64,000 nucleotides of DNA from Achatina immaculata (GCA_009760885.1 CM019697.1:31339762-31403761); one strand, 5' to 3'; shown: positions 1 through 50,733, counted from the stretch's first letter. The notes: a model not told the origin generated them from the sequence alone. Numbers and translations are program-made.

Positions 1-356
1 TAGCTTATGGTAAGTAGGTAGATCTAGACCTAGCCGATGGTAAGTAGGACACACTTGTCAGCTAAAATCATCACACTACTTCTTTTTCCTAAAAAAATCC
101 GCTGCATTTATTGAATATTCATACATTTACACTTCTTCTTCTTCGTTCGCTTCTACCACCAAGACAGCCCTGTGATCCTACTGAATTTACGCCTGTGGTC
201 CTCGATAGGTCCCGTGGTCCCCGAAAGGACCACACGAGATCCCCGAGAGGACCACAAGAGGTTCAGAGTATAGCAGGGCTTGAGCCTGTATTCTTGGTGG
301 GTCTCAGAAGCGGGATTGCGTGACACCGTGGTTTTCGTTGCACCAGTTTAATCTAG

Positions 357-620
357 AGTTGGACTTTCTCACCGGAAAACTTCGACGTGTTTTGGATATC
401 AGTATATCCCCGCTGGGTGAGAGGTGGTAGCCCATCCAGGCTAGAATTGGATTTTCCCACCGAAAAACCTTGACATGTTTTTAGATACCCGTGTATCACC
501 GCCGGGTGAGAGGTGGTTGCCCATCGAGTCCACCGTTGGACTTTCTCACCGGAAAACCTCAGCGTGATTAGGATACACATACATCCCCGCCGGGTGAGAG
601 GTGGTTGCCTGTCTAGATTG
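357..620 (+). repeat. Three 88-bp tandem units
   Basis: Each unit runs from TTGGA(C/T)TTTCTCACCGGAAA to CCGCCGGGTGAGAGGTGGT; copies start at about 359, 447 and 535. Confidence 0.75.
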
Positions 621-724
621 CCCTGGTCCAGTGTCTCTGACTTCAGTATTTTGTGATCGTGGCTGCTATCCTTCCTAGCTGTGACCAGGATGGAGCTTTT
701 GTCCAGGAGGACGAATCCTCGCCA

Positions 725-935
725 CTAGTGACTTCCACCCCTGGGTTGAGCCAGTTTAGGTATATTAACCCAGTATGGGCATGTTTAGGACGTGACCGAC
801 CTCTAGAGCAGAGGTACCGTGACATGCGTAGCCATCAAGTTTCACCCCTGGTGTAAGCCGGTTTAGGCATATTTCACCAGTATGGGTGTATTTCGGACAT
901 GGCCGCCCTCTAGAGCAGAGGCGCCGTGGTATGAA
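725..935 (+). repeat. Two ~115-bp tandem units
   Basis: Both contain CCACCCCTG/TCACCCCTG, CAGTATGGG and CTCTAGAGCAGAGG followed by CCGTG; copies at about 725-830 and 840-935. Confidence 0.65.
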
Positions 936-1284
936 TAGCTCTCGCCACGATACTACTGGACATACTGATTAAGCTTCACTTTATCCTTTCCATCACCTTT
1001 TCACATCGGCGCCATACAGCAACCCCAATTGCTTTTCCGCATTTTCTTCATTGGCCGGGAGGAGCTTCACTCCACCCACGGCATCCAAAGAATCTCGCCA
1101 GCAGTGTATACTATTTTTATGCATAATAAATATAATTTTATCTTGGAAATAATTTGTTACATTCACTTTTTCAACCATGCCCCTTATACATATCAAGGCC
1201 CACGCTTTTAATCTGGCAGAAATGGAACTCTGCAGTTTTTTGTTTTTTTTGTTTTTTGGCCTGTGGCAGGGGAAGAGTCTTTAA

Positions 1285-1605
1285 GAAAACCAGCTCGTTT
1301 TTTTCCCCTCGATTCTCTTATCAGTTTCTATGAATTCTGACTGTGGGTTTTCACGATCTGTTCTATCTTTTTAAAAATCTTTGTTGAACTCCGGAATGTT
1401 TTACTTTCATATTTGATTTATTGTTATATCATCGCCACACATGCTTGCGACTGAAATATTCATGTCTGTCAATTTTCTAAGAATGCGTTCAGTTAACACC
1501 GAACCTGTAGTTAGTTTTATAGTAACTAAACCAAGAAAATTCTCATGAATATTGAAACCACTTGGATCTATATTAATATATCTTGGATATAGTGTTAACT
1601 GTTCA
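1285..1605. other. No gene seen
   Basis: T-rich sequence; the 1407-1631 minus-strand open frame has no recognisable homology. Confidence 0.5.
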
Positions 1606-1858
1606 GTATTTAAAGTACAATCTATAACCATTATTCAGTACGACTTACATTTAAAGTACAGTCTGTAATTATTGTTCAGTATGACTTACATCTAAAGTAC
1701 AGTCTGTAACTATTGTTCAGTATGACTTACATCTAAAGTACAGTCTGTAACTATTATTCAGTATGACTTACATCTAAAGTACAGTCTGTAACTATTGTTC
1801 AGTATGACTTACATCTAAAGTACAGTCTGTCTTACATCTAAAGTGCAGTCTGTAACTA
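1606..1858 (+). repeat. ~41-bp minisatellite, about 6 copies
   Basis: Repeats of AAAGTACAGTCTGTAACTAT plus TGTTCAGTATGACTTACATC with few changes; the last copy is internally deleted. Confidence 0.9.
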
Positions 1859-3130
1859 TGCTATAATATTCATCTTTCTGAGCCACAGAAACTATTTCCT
1901 TTTTTTTTTTTTAATGGCCCCTAAAAGGAGAGAAATCAGTTCTTCTCTCAAGATAACGTTGGGCCGATCCACGAGTAAGCGTGGTCAAAAATAAATGATA
2001 ACGTGTTTTTATTTTAAAAAAATTTTCACATTATTTTATTTTTTCCCTCCGTTCATCCCACTTTTCTTATTCCCCCCCCCCCCACCCCACAAAATGCACG
2101 CGCTGCACTATCGGTATAACCGGTCACGAGTTTGTGCGGTTGTCCTGCACGGCTGCCCGTCCTACTCGAGTCTGAGATTCGATTCTCAGCAATTCCGTTA
2201 CCGTTTGCTTTCCCTCACATCTAAAGTGAAGCATTTTAAGTTTTCAGTTGCTGTAGGCTAATTCTGCTTCTATTACTTTCACGTTTTCCTGTGCGCAAGC
2301 CTTGTTGTTTCCAGTTATAACGAAAATTATTACGAATGTGAGTTGCGTTCTATGTTGTTTACTGACGAGGAACTCTAGACATTTCAGTTCCGATAACCAC
2401 CATGATCTCTCTCTTCACACAAATACTTGTATATACCTACTACATAATTGTTCACTTTTTAAAATCCTACCCCCCCCCCCCCCCCCTCAACCTCAGATGC
2501 GTTCTCAGACATAAATACCAAAGAACCTCTGAGGGTCTGCGTGGTGTCTAACACTACTTCATCACATATTTCTGAACATACGGTACAAAGTTTATTCATT
2601 AGTTCGCATACGAGAAGCCAGGAAGATAGTCCACGCATTCTCAAAGTGAAAATTACTTTGATTGACTTACGATTGTTTTGCTCCTTGTTAGAACAGCCAA
2701 ACCAAAAGTAGGCTGTATCAGTATAATAACTGAAGTCGACTATGCAGTCACAGTTTTAAGTCGAGGCCACATATGCCCATCAGCAACATTAAAAGCTCTG
2801 CTCTAGACGTAGAGATAACTATATTTGAAATCAATCGTAATTTTATCTTTTTGCGAGATTTATGCTTGCCTACATAGTGATATATCTGAAGACTTTTACA
2901 AAGTATTTGTGTCCAAAAAAATTTTTGGGCACAATATTAAAAAAAAAACAAGACTGTCTGGAATTATTTTCTGTCCCCGTTACTTATTCATTCCAACACA
3001 AGTCAAAGGGCATAGTTGAAAACTGTGATAAAATATTGAAAGCTTATCTTTCTATGATTGTTAGAAGAAACTTTCAGTACAAAAAAAAGCACACAGCTTC
3101 AGTTAAACAAAAAATCATTCCCCCCTCCAT
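1859..3130. other. No gene seen; homopolymer tracts
   Basis: AT-rich sequence with poly-C tracts near 2073 and 2470 and poly-T near 1899. Nothing coding recognised. Confidence 0.5.
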
Positions 3131-3141
3131 CATAATTTAAT

Positions 3142-3427
3142 TGGTAAGGTAGGGAGAGGAAATACCTGCTTCCAGGCCATTAAGGCATCTGGAGAATACA
3201 GTGTTAGGCCCGTTTTTCCATGACCTTGGCGCATGACAGTGTGATGTGGTCAGTATCACGCCTGGCCGCTTTACCTTCCCAGATTTCTCTGGTACCCATT
3301 CTTAGAGGCTGGGTGGATCCCAGGGCCTTTTTGGTGTGTATCAGAAAAAAAAATCCCATTGCTGGGACAGAAACTGGTACCACTGGATTAGCAAACCGAG
3401 CACCTAATCACTCTGTAACCAGGCCGC
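3142..3427 (-). mobile_element. SINE, tRNA-headed family
   Basis: Flanked by an 11-bp target duplication CATAATTTAAT (3131-3141 and 3428-3438). The body shares GTGTTAGGCC, TGACC and the CAGTATCACGCCTGGC block with the copies at 16776 and 44336. The head at the right is a degenerate tRNA-like sequence. Confidence 0.8.
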
Positions 3428-3687
3428 CATAATTTAATGGAAAACATCTAATTTACAGGAATATATTTTATAAATGCACTCTAGTATAAAGGCAACACAC
3501 AAAGAATTAGTGTACAAGTATACAAAACTAAGTATACAACTATACACTCTAGTATAAAGTCTAGTATAAAGGTTACGGCGAGCAGGGACACCCAGCAAAA
3601 ATAAGAAACAGTAACAACAACAGCAACGCTCTTTTAGCTGTTGATTAAGGACAATTATTTGCCAGCATAAAGAAGACCAATTAAGAT

Positions 3688-3887
3688 AAATCTTCATTCT
3701 CACAATCACAGTAAAGTTCCTCGTATATCCATTAAGAAATACTGCAAGTATCTTCATTCCCACAATTACAGTAAAGTTCCTCGTATCTTCATTCCCACAA
3801 TCACAGTAAAATTCCTTGTATCTTCATTCCTACAATCACAGTAAACTTCCTCGTATCTTCATTCCCACAATCACAGTAAAGTTCCTG
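3688..3887 (+). repeat. ~35-bp minisatellite, about 5 copies
   Basis: Unit TCTTCATTCCCACAATCACA GTAAAGTTCCTCGTA, interrupted once near 3725-3755. Confidence 0.9.
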
Positions 3888-3892
3888 CAAGT

Positions 3893-6140
3893 CTTTGGTC
3901 AGTGAAAAATGAATGATTTCTTCAGGGTGAGCCAAGGAGAAGCACCAGATCATTACCTGTTTTAGTGCAGGCTGTGTGAAGAAGAAATGGTAATTCAAAA
4001 AACAATTCAAGTAAAACTGTGAAAGTTTCAGTTAATAACAAAATTAGTTTTTATCTTGACACACAACACTTTCTTTTTTTCAACAGTACACAAAATAAGA
4101 TTTCACTTTTGTTATGGCTGTTATTAATTTTCCTACATCATCAGCTACAGATGTATTCTTCCTGTAAAATACAGTTAGCAACTGAAACTTTCATATATTC
4201 TTTTGTAATTTTTTTAAATTGATAAACACTTTCCATGTTGCTGTTTTGGTCATGATAATCTAGAGAAGACCAAGGCAAAGATGGCTGCAAGACATTGTTG
4301 ATGATCTGCAAATGGTTGCATCAGCAGCAGGCCATCTTGCTCACAACTGAGAGGCCTACAGGAGTGCTGTTTGGGAGGCAAAGTTCCGCAAGGGACATGC
4401 AAATGAATGAATGAATGAATAATGATAAACACTACTTTCATCATGAAGTCTGCTCAAACTATTCATAATCATTTACTTTCCCATGTGTGTAGCCCTGGGA
4501 GAAGAGCCTGTATACCAGGTATGTTCAATGGGTGGTAGATGGTGGAATGGCATCTAGATATAGATGTCAAATGTGAATATATTGAATAAGCAGCCTTGAA
4601 CCAACCAGGCAATGATGAGTGAGGGGAGTTGACAGTGTGGGGCTTTTGTAACTTAGTGATATGACCATTGGCATGTAAAAGGCACCATAAACCTTTCTCC
4701 CTTCTACCTTGTGGGTTAGGCTCTTTTCAGAGCCAAGGGCTAGAAGAGTTCACCATAAATAAACAGACAAGCAACAGAAAACTACTGTTGTAAATCCTAG
4801 AGTAATCAAGCCTACACACAAATCTCGATGCGATATTAGAACGCCTGACACTGTGGCATGGAAAAAAAAAGTCAGCAAACAGAGTTACTCAGAATATGTC
4901 AAGGATTGAGATTTGTGGAGAGTATGACCACCCACATGGCCTGGCATGGAACATGATGATGATGATGGTATGTAGCATGCTTGTGTTTTTGAACATGCAG
5001 TTGAAATGAATTTTGTTTAAAATAGCATCTCATGGATTTTCTCCTGCCTTTTAATGTTCTTATGCTATTCTCCTGAGGAATATTTGTTAATATTCTCACT
5101 CTGCAGACACCACAGAAACAAACATATCACAGCGGCCATTAACAGCTATAATTGCACAGTAATATGTGAACATAAAACAAATTGTATTAATTTTTAAACA
5201 TTTGTTTAATGCATTAGGAAAGAATTATAAATTTAGTAGCAAATTTATCCCACGTGCACAAACTTTTAGACTGGTGAATTCAAACAAGAAATAAAGAGAA
5301 ATAAAATGTTTGAGTATAACGCGGAACACAGTTGGTTACTGGTCAATATTTCCTGTCTGTGTAAAATGAGATTTTCCACATGACTTCAGATAGAACAAAG
5401 CAAAGAAGCCAAGCAAAATATTTCAGTCTAACCAGAACTGAACAGCAGATCTGACTGTCCCACATGCGTGGAATCAAAGCAGCAGCAACCTGAACACAGC
5501 AAATAGATATCAGCTTGGTTTATCTTACAAAAGAGTTCTTTGTTTTTTCAGGGCTCTAAGAGTATCGCAAGTGAAAGAAGTGGGTTTTAGCCTTACCCCC
5601 ACCCCCCAAGTCAATCCAGTAGAATATGGATACATAAAACATGTGCCAAAGAGTAAAGATTCAAATTACCCACAACACACAGATTTGTTTACCTGTGACA
5701 TGCAGATTTATTTACCTGTGACATACATTTAAGCACTCCTTAAACAATAAAAGCTGAAACCACACCAGAGAAGGAATATAAAGGAAATTATAATAAAGAA
5801 TATTTAACTGATTTGAACACCACATGAGTATTATAAAAAAAAAAAAAACAACCCAGATTTGTGTGGGTGAAACAATCATATTTCTGAATGTCGGACTGGC
5901 AAAATTTGGTGGTGTGGATTATACTGCACAGGGCTGTCGGTGGCTAAAGTAAAGAATAAAGTAATATATCATGCAAAACTCAGTTTCATAAAATGTAGGG
6001 CTTCACCCATGTCACAGAATGCAAGCACAAAAAAGAAAAACACACTTTATGAGGCCTGGATTCTTCTTTTCAAAGCTGCAGAGACAGAAAGAAACTCTAC
6101 CTGAACAATGATCCAGTTAATGACAGAATTGTTGCTCTTC
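3893..6140. other. No gene seen
   Basis: AT-rich 3' flank. A segment at about 4250-4790 is less AT-rich and may be an old repeat; I cannot name it. Confidence 0.5.
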
Positions 6141-6149
6141 TAATGTCAC

Positions 6150-6335
6150 TTTGGTTGGTGGTTCAAGTCAGGCTGGAAGCGTCCCAGTCACCCAACTGTA
6201 GGAATGGGTGCCCGGGTTCTCCTGGATCTGGGGAAGAAAAGGTGGCCAGGTGTGGTCCTGGCAACATTACCCTCTAGTTTGCTGGTAGGTCAGGGAAATA
6301 CAGGCACCACATCTCCAAGAGCATCTATGGCAAGA
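6150..6335 (+). mobile_element. Degenerate SINE
   Basis: Contains CCCAGTCACCCAACTGTAGG, GGGAAGAAAAGGTGGCCAGG and CCCTCTAGTTTGCTGGTAGG, matching the SINE body at 55645. The tRNA-like head is eroded. Confidence 0.65.
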
Positions 6336-6339
6336 ATTT

Positions 6340-7860
6340 AGCAATTTTTGCCTTGTCAAAACTTACATGTCTTATAAATATAATCAAACAACCTAAACCT
6401 CACCAAAAAATCCAAAATCATAAATTATTATCACCTAATATAATCCTATAATATAACGAAAATTTGTATGCAAGCCATTCTTCAAATATGAAACCGCATC
6501 AGCTTTTGTCCTATAACAAATCTAGTTTTGGTTCATTTTAAAATGGGTTTTTCTAGAATTCTTGAACATAACAGAACAAATCTTGGTGTAAAAATTGAAT
6601 GAACAGTTATGAGCTATTTCACAGCCAAGAAAATGTTTCTCTTCTGTACTTTGAAACATTTTGATAAACAGGCAGTGATATATCTGAGTCATGCAGATAA
6701 AATGTTAAAGATTATGCAAAATATTTGTTTACAAAGACTAGATATTTCGAGTAAATGCTAACAGCAGTAATATGGTTTGTGCACAAGTCATGGCTACTGG
6801 TTAAACAATTGTTGTATAAAACAATTAATTCAAGATCTTGCTCCAGACATTGATATATATTCTTGCCTAGTACTGGAATCTTTCTTTGTGGAATCTGGTC
6901 GTGGCATTTGCTGCCAAAGTATAAATATTTGTGTATTTACTAGCATAAAGCTTGTTTTATTTTATTTTTTAAAAATTTGCTTTATTTTCTTTTCATTGAT
7001 GGTATATAATATGTTTCAAAGGAAGATGATTTTTTTTAAAAGAATGATAACATTTTTATCAATAAACTAGTTAGCTGAATCCTGTCTTATCTTCTATACA
7101 TGTTTCCAACAACAGGCTGTTGTGGCATGGGCTTTGTCAGTGGGCTAGGGGTAAGATGTTCCTCATGGTGGTGAAGCCTTCTCAGAAGTAGGTCAGCTCC
7201 AGGAAATCAAGAAAGTCATCAAGGCACATTCCTTATCTAACTGATATCTGTGTCACAAGTTCTTCATATGTGCATGGAATGTCAAAAGCTTCAACTTCAC
7301 AATTATGACTAGATCACTAACGTATTTATCAAATTAAAATGTAACTCTTATGTCCTCAGTTTTCACCAGATTTTTCTAACTATTAACCAGTGGTTTACTG
7401 TATTTTCTGCTATATAAGATGCACCTTTTTTTTGGCCAAAAATCACCCTGCATTCTACGTTCAAATGGTTTGATTTGGATAGGCCTTCAGGTAGAGATTA
7501 TCGTTACTAGACTAACATCCAAACATCTATGTTTAAAAAATCTAGGTGGACTAATTTATTTATTTATTGCTTGCAAGTTTATCTTATTTGTTGAAAAATT
7601 CAGCCAGTGGTATTAAAATGGAGACAACATTCTGGAATTTAGTGAATACTGCTGCAATAAAGACATTTTTCTGACTCAAACCATACACTGACATCAGTTG
7701 ATACAGCACTAATCATAACATTAAAAAAATGGGTAATTTGTATCATTTTAAACCTCTTTTGGATTATGAGGTTCCATGAGTGGTAGATGCATATGCTCGT
7801 ACTGCTTCAGTAGTACTGTAGCTCATGATTGATTGTCTGACTGACATTCGTTTTGGGCCA
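6340..7860. other. No gene seen
   Basis: AT-rich, no repeat or coding signal recognised. Confidence 0.5.
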
Positions 7861-7864
7861 ACAT

Positions 7865-8160
7865 TGGCTCATAGGGCAGAAATCATATCTTTCCATGTCT
7901 GATGACTCGCTGCCCCCCGCTGTAGGTCTTGGATGGACTTGAATCCCAAAGTTGTACTCTCTCTAGTGATGGTTCTAAGTAGAATCTCCCTTGCCCTGCC
8001 TTGCTTTCTTTTGCCCTTCACTGACCATGCGAGGGCTTGGCGAGGGAGTCTGGATTCATCCATTCTGAGAACATGGCCAAGATAGGCCCATCGATGTCTT
8101 TTGTAGCTCATGAGTTGACCGATAATCCCTAAGCAAGTAGGCACATATATGTTAGCTTTG
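7865..8160 (-). mobile_element. RTE-type LINE 3' fragment (lineage E)
   Basis: Minus strand encodes RHRWAYLGHVLRMDESRLPR and KGKRKQGRAREILLRTI, the C-terminal signature after the RT of RTE-like elements (W.GH..RM, then GKR..GR). 5'-truncated. Confidence 0.8.
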
Positions 8161-8164
8161 ATTG

Positions 8165-9129
8165 CAGATATACCAATATTTATAAGGTTAGTTGCACGTT
8201 TAGCAGTCTTTCAAGAAAATCAGTAGGAGAATATCAAACAACATACAGCCTTTGACCAAAACTCCTTTGGAGAGGAGAGTTATAAAGTACATGGAAAATG
8301 TGGGCTTTTTAGTTTTGTTCCTTTCTGTTTCACATTAGAGTGGCTATGTTTATATTAAGATAAAATTATTGAATAATTTTAAAAAATAATTTCATAATAT
8401 CATATATATATATATATAAATAACTCATTAATGCACAATAGACAAAGATTAATTATCAATATAACACTGCTACAATACAAGCTAACATTAAACCATATTG
8501 TTACTTCACAATTATTAAAATAATTTTATAAAATTATTTCATAATATCATATGTGTATAACTCATTAATGCACAACAAAGATTACAGATATACTGCTAAA
8601 ATATAAGCTAACAAATATTAATCAACCATATTATTACCCTGTTGAATGTAGTTATTATTTTACAATTTTGGGTATTTAGTGTGCTATGTACAAAATCATA
8701 CAGGTATCACCTGTTGCTTTATCACTCTACCATATTCATTTGGAAATATCAAGGAAAAATATAGTTCTTTTCTTTTTCTTTTAAATATGAATCTATCTTG
8801 ACAGAATGTGCATATTCATCAAGATATCATAGCTAGAGAATTGAAAGTAACATAAAATGATATATGATATCCATATCTTGCCTATTAGCTGGTTCACTAA
8901 AGCTTACATAGTTGATATGACAGATAGAGTGAAATTATACAGAAAAAAGAGCAGAGATCTGTCTATCAGACTTAAGGACACCCAATTTAGAAAACTGTTC
9001 AATGATTATGAAAATAAATGCTGTCTGCTTGAGAATGTTGTTAAAAATTTACACTGTATTGTTTGCTGTAGAAACCTAAGCAAAATAAACACCTAGGATT
9101 TTTCTCCCCAAAGAAATATTTATATCTGT
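8165..9129. other. No gene seen; (TA)n near 8401
   Basis: Very AT-rich with a short TA microsatellite and two diverged direct repeats (about 8380-8490 and 8520-8610). It may include more of the 3' UTR. Confidence 0.5.
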
Positions 9130-9460
9130 TTTATTTCAAAACTAATATCCTTACACAACTGTCACTTTTAAAAAAAAATCAGCTTCATCTTTCACAAAAA
9201 TAGGCAAATGCTTGGAAATGGTTGAGAATATCAAGAGCAAAAAAAAAAAAAAACAAAAACTGAGACACTCATAAAAAATATTGAATGGAAAGTGTTGCAT
9301 ATTTGGAGGAAAATGTCACAATAAAGCAGTATAAAAAAAAGTCATCATTCAGGATTTTATGACATCTGAAGGTAGCTGTTTTTCTAGAAATACAGTGGAA
9401 GGTCTGTTTCAACACTTCTTGATGCCAGTATTTTCAGAAATGAGCTACTGGCTTTGCCTA
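9130..9460 (-). other. Putative 3' UTR of the Enigma-like gene
   Basis: Non-coding sequence after the stop. The first clear AATAAA on the minus strand is at 9130-9135. The true poly(A) site could be further left, since the flank is AT-rich with more such motifs. Confidence 0.4.
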
Positions 9461-47463
<38,003 letters not shown>

Positions 47464-48154
47464 GGTGATCTAAATCAGCTTTAGCTATGCATGAACTTTC
47501 CACAGATCAAAATGTTATACCGGTGGGGTAGAATCCCTCGTCTTGTCCTCGACCTGGCTGGCTAAACCACTCGCAACGAGACAGCAACGCGTTTTGCACA
47601 CGTCTCGCTTTTTTTCTGCCCAGGTCAGAGTTGCTAGCTCTCTGTGTATGGCTGGCTCGCGAATGAATAATCAGATAGTGAACTATATTTCAACGAGGTG
47701 CCAAGCACGCAACAACGAGGGAAAGGCTTATGTTTACTGAGTACACCAGAGACAGGAATCTGATTATGTGCCTCTATACCAGACAACAATGACCTTTTGA
47801 TTTGTTTTATTACACCTATCCCGTTTATCAGGTCAGATTTGCTTCGTATAACCCGAGGACCCGCGTAAGATCACAAGAGATGAAAGTTCAACTGAACAAA
47901 TTCACGTGACAGAAAATCCAAGGAAGCTGAATACAAAGAACTTAAACGACGATGTGTTTTCTTGCCCTCTAGCATATCTTGCAGCTTTCTTTATTCAGGC
48001 AGCTTTTCTGTGCAAGTTTATACATATCTAAGAAATATACAAAATGTCTTAGAGGTCCAGAAAATGAGATACAGAGAAGCTTTCAGGAACAAATTAGCCA
48101 TATCATCTAAATGACTTAAATTTGTGCTCTCTTTCCTCCCCTATGGTCAGATAA

Positions 48155-48196
48155 TTAAAACAATCCTCTATCACCATCGACCCTGATACTCACGTA
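48155..48196 (+). repeat. Left part of a 45-bp minisatellite
   Basis: ATTAAAACAATCCTCTATCA then CCATCGACCCTGATACTCACGTA: one unit of the array at 49534-49751, cut off by the mariner. Confidence 0.85.
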
Positions 48197-49533
48197 CGAG
48201 GGGCGTTCAGAAAGTAATGCATCACATCGTTTTTCTCAGGAGCTGTTTATTTAAAAAGCATGAAGTTTATATATAATATACAAGGATATGTCATGTAAAC
48301 ATTGGTATTATTCAACATAATCCCTGTCAGCTTGTACGGCTTTACGCCAGCGCGAAACAAGTGCATGTATTCCTAGCCCGTACCTAATTTTATCTTGATT
48401 ATGTAGCCATTTCTTCGCTGCATGAATCACTCCTTCGTCATCTTCAGATCTTACCCCTCGGAGTGTATCTTTAAGTGGACCAAACAGATGGAAATCAGAG
48501 GGTGCCAAATCGGGTATATAGGGAGGATGGGGTAGTACAGTCCAACCCAATTTGGTGATTGCTTCCCGTGTTGCCAGACTTGTGTGAGGGCGCCCAATGT
48601 CGTGAAAGAGAAGCATGTCTGCTGGATTCTTTTGCGGCCGAACTCTGTGAAAACGTTGATTGAGTTTTTCAATGTCTTAATGTAAGCTTGCGAATTGATT
48701 GTCTCTCCTCTTGGCATAACATCCAGAAGAATCACACCTTTAATGTCCCAAAAGACAGTGATCATGACCTTTGCAGCTGAATGAGTTGTCTTGATTTTCT
48801 TTCTCCCTGGTGATTGCGGATGATGCCACGCTACTGACTGTTCTTTTGTCTCAGGTTCAAAATGAGGTGCCCAGGTTTCGTCACTTGTTACGATCTTAGC
48901 CAAAAAGTTCTCCCCCTCAGCACTGAAACGCTCCAACAATTTAGAAGAAATTGCTTTCCTTTGCAATCGATAGTCATTTGTGAAACTTCGAAAAAACCAT
49001 CTTGCGCAAACCTTAGAAAATCCGAGAGCTTTTATAACTGCATTTGCACTACCATTGCTGACTGACAGCTTTGAGGCCAATTGTTGAGCAGTGATACGCC
49101 TATCAGTAAGAATAATGCCCTCATCGCATTTCAACATTTCAGCCTTGGTGGCTGTGGCAGGACGTCCACAGCGCGGCCGATCATGCAACTCCTTATCTCC
49201 ACTTATTGATTCTTTGATTCTCTGAACCCAGCGACTGACTGCACTCCTGTCGACTGCAAAACCTCCATACACATCACATAGATGCTTCTGAATGTTCGCA
49301 ACAGTTTCCTTCTCTGCAACGAGAAATTCTACCACAATTCGTTGCTTATACCGCAAGTTGCTAACACGCTCCATTTTAACGATTAGGGCAGCCATATTCT
49401 TTAGCCGGTTGCGGTGCAATTTGATTCACACAATCGGCACATGTCATATTTAAAGTATGCACAATTTCATGCTTTTATCTTCATTATTAGCTGAAAACTC
49501 CGATGTGGTGCATTACTTTCTGAAAGCCCCTCG
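48197..49533 (-). mobile_element. mariner element, complete ends
   Basis: 1337 bp, flanked by TA (48195-48196, 49534-49535). About 34-bp inverted ends CGAGGGGCGTTCAGAAAGTA / CGAGGGGCTTTCAGAAAGTA with few mismatches. Inserted in a minisatellite unit, its left end about 730 bp upstream of the Enigma-like ATG. Confidence 0.93.
48308..49419 (-). pseudogene. mariner transposase, one frameshift
   Basis: The N-terminal helix-turn-helix region (residues ~20-125) includes AVDRSAVSRWVQRIKE. The catalytic D's lie in TSDETW, LFHDIGRPH and YIPDLAPSDFHLF; the last two are separated by 34 residues, so DD34D. The frame is continuous from 49419 to about 48648, where a 1-nt loss shifts it; the rest is intact in the other frame down to 48308. 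Otherwise well preserved, so a fairly recent loss. Confidence 0.92.
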
Positions 49534-49751
49534 TACAATTAGAACAATCCTCTGCCACCATCGACCTTGATACTCATGTATGATTAAAACAATCCTCCGT
49601 CACCATCGACCTTGATAATCATGCATGATTAAAACAGTCCTCCGTCACCATCGACCTTGATACTCATGTATGATTAAAACAGTCCTCCGTCACCATCGAC
49701 CTTGATAATCATGTATGATTAAAACAGTCCTCCGTCACCATCGACCCTGAT
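49534..49751 (+). repeat. 45-bp minisatellite, about 5 units
   Basis: Unit TTAAAACAGTCCTCCGTCAC CATCGACCTTGATAATCATG TATGA; successive units alternate GATACTCATG and GATAATCATG, suggesting a 90-bp higher-order unit. It continues at 50734-50760 beyond a LINE insertion. Confidence 0.92.
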
Positions 49752-50733
49752 CTCTCTCTCTCTGAACCTTAAGTGCCCAGGGCACATGGGGCTTCCGCAA
49801 GGGTTTTCCACAAATGCCTGTCCTTTGCCTTTTTTTCTGCTCTTGCCCAGGTGAGCCCTCTATTGCTCAACATCCTTTCTGTTGTTCTTCTCCATGTCTC
49901 TTTTGGTCTACCCTTACTTCTGTTCCCCTGTGGTGTCCATCTTAGTGCTATTTTCAGTAGTGAGTTGTCAGTCATTCGGAGCACATGTCCCAACCATCGC
50001 CAGCGTCTTTCCTCAATAATTGTTGTCAGTGGTTTCATCTGCATTTCTGCTAATAAGATGTTATTTCTTATGGTGTTTGGCCAAAATATTTTTCTAATTC
50101 TTCGTAAACATTTAGTCTGGAAAGAATTCAACTTGTTTTCTATGGTTTTGGTGATTTTCCAGCATTCACTTCCATAGAGTAGTACACTTAGAACATTACT
50201 CTTAAATATCCTGATTTTCATATTTATGCTTAGTTTTTTTGATTTCCATACATTCTGCAGCATTGCAAAAGCCTGGTTTGCTCTAGTAAGTCTGCTGTTG
50301 ATGTCCTTTGTGCTGTCTCCATTTTCTACTACTCTGCTGCCAAGGTATACAAATTCGTTGACTTCCTCCACTAACTTGTTATCTACTCTGAGTACATTTC
50401 TGTTGTTCACATTTTGCTTCATTAACTTTGTCTTTCCTACGTTGATCTTTAGTCCTATGTTGTTTGCATTCTGAGTTAGCTTGTTTATTTTATCTTGCAT
50501 ATCTTTGTGACTGCTTGATAATAGACAAATGTCGTCCGCAAAGTCAAGATCCTCCAGCACTGTGTCAAGGGTCCATTGTAATCCTCTGCGTTTGTCTGAT
50601 GTTGCCTCCTTCATTAACCAGTCTACTGCCAAGATAAATAATGTTGGTGATAGTACACATCCCTGTTTCACTCCTGTTTGTACCCTAAAGCTGCTGGAGG
50701 TATGTTCTCCACAAATAACTTTGCACTGAAAAC
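49752..50733 (-). mobile_element. 5'-truncated RTE-A copy
   Basis: About 980 bp, almost identical to 24245-25220 of the full-length element. Open from FQCKVICGEHTSSSFRVQTG to CALGT with an intact FADD, i.e. the 3' third of RT plus the C-terminus. Flanked by 23-bp near-identical sequence TCCGTCACCATCGACCYTGAT, which is either a target duplication or the minisatellite unit itself. Confidence 0.9.

Larger units (their letters stand above)
132..1105 (-). mobile_element. ~970-bp insertion with LINE-like 3' tail and internal repeats
   Basis: Begins with TTCTTCTTCTTCGTTCGC, identical to the last 18 nt (minus strand) of the LINE at 10354-12998. Inside are about three 88-bp tandem units (about 357-620; TTGGACTTTCTCACCGGAAA and GGGTGAGAGGTGGT) and two ~115-bp units (about 725-930; CTCTAGAGCAGAGG). 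No coding region. Possibly a non-autonomous retroelement mobilised by the LINE. Confidence 0.5.
1..1284 (+). mobile_element. piggyBac-like MITE copy D, degraded and interrupted
   Basis: 1-131 matches the 3' half of copies A-C (GTAAGTAG.TAGATCTAGACCTA-type sequence and CTTCTTTTTTCCTAAAAAA). The match resumes at about 1106-1215 (TATACATATCAAGGCCC). The right end is a damaged TIR (GGCAGGGGAAGAGT) before TTAA at 1281-1284. The left end is outside the window. The interruption is a ~970-bp insertion. Confidence 0.65.

Noticed and set aside
2459..2644. Short open frame ending in poly-Gly
   Set aside because: Gly run is a poly-C homopolymer on the other strand; no homology recognised.
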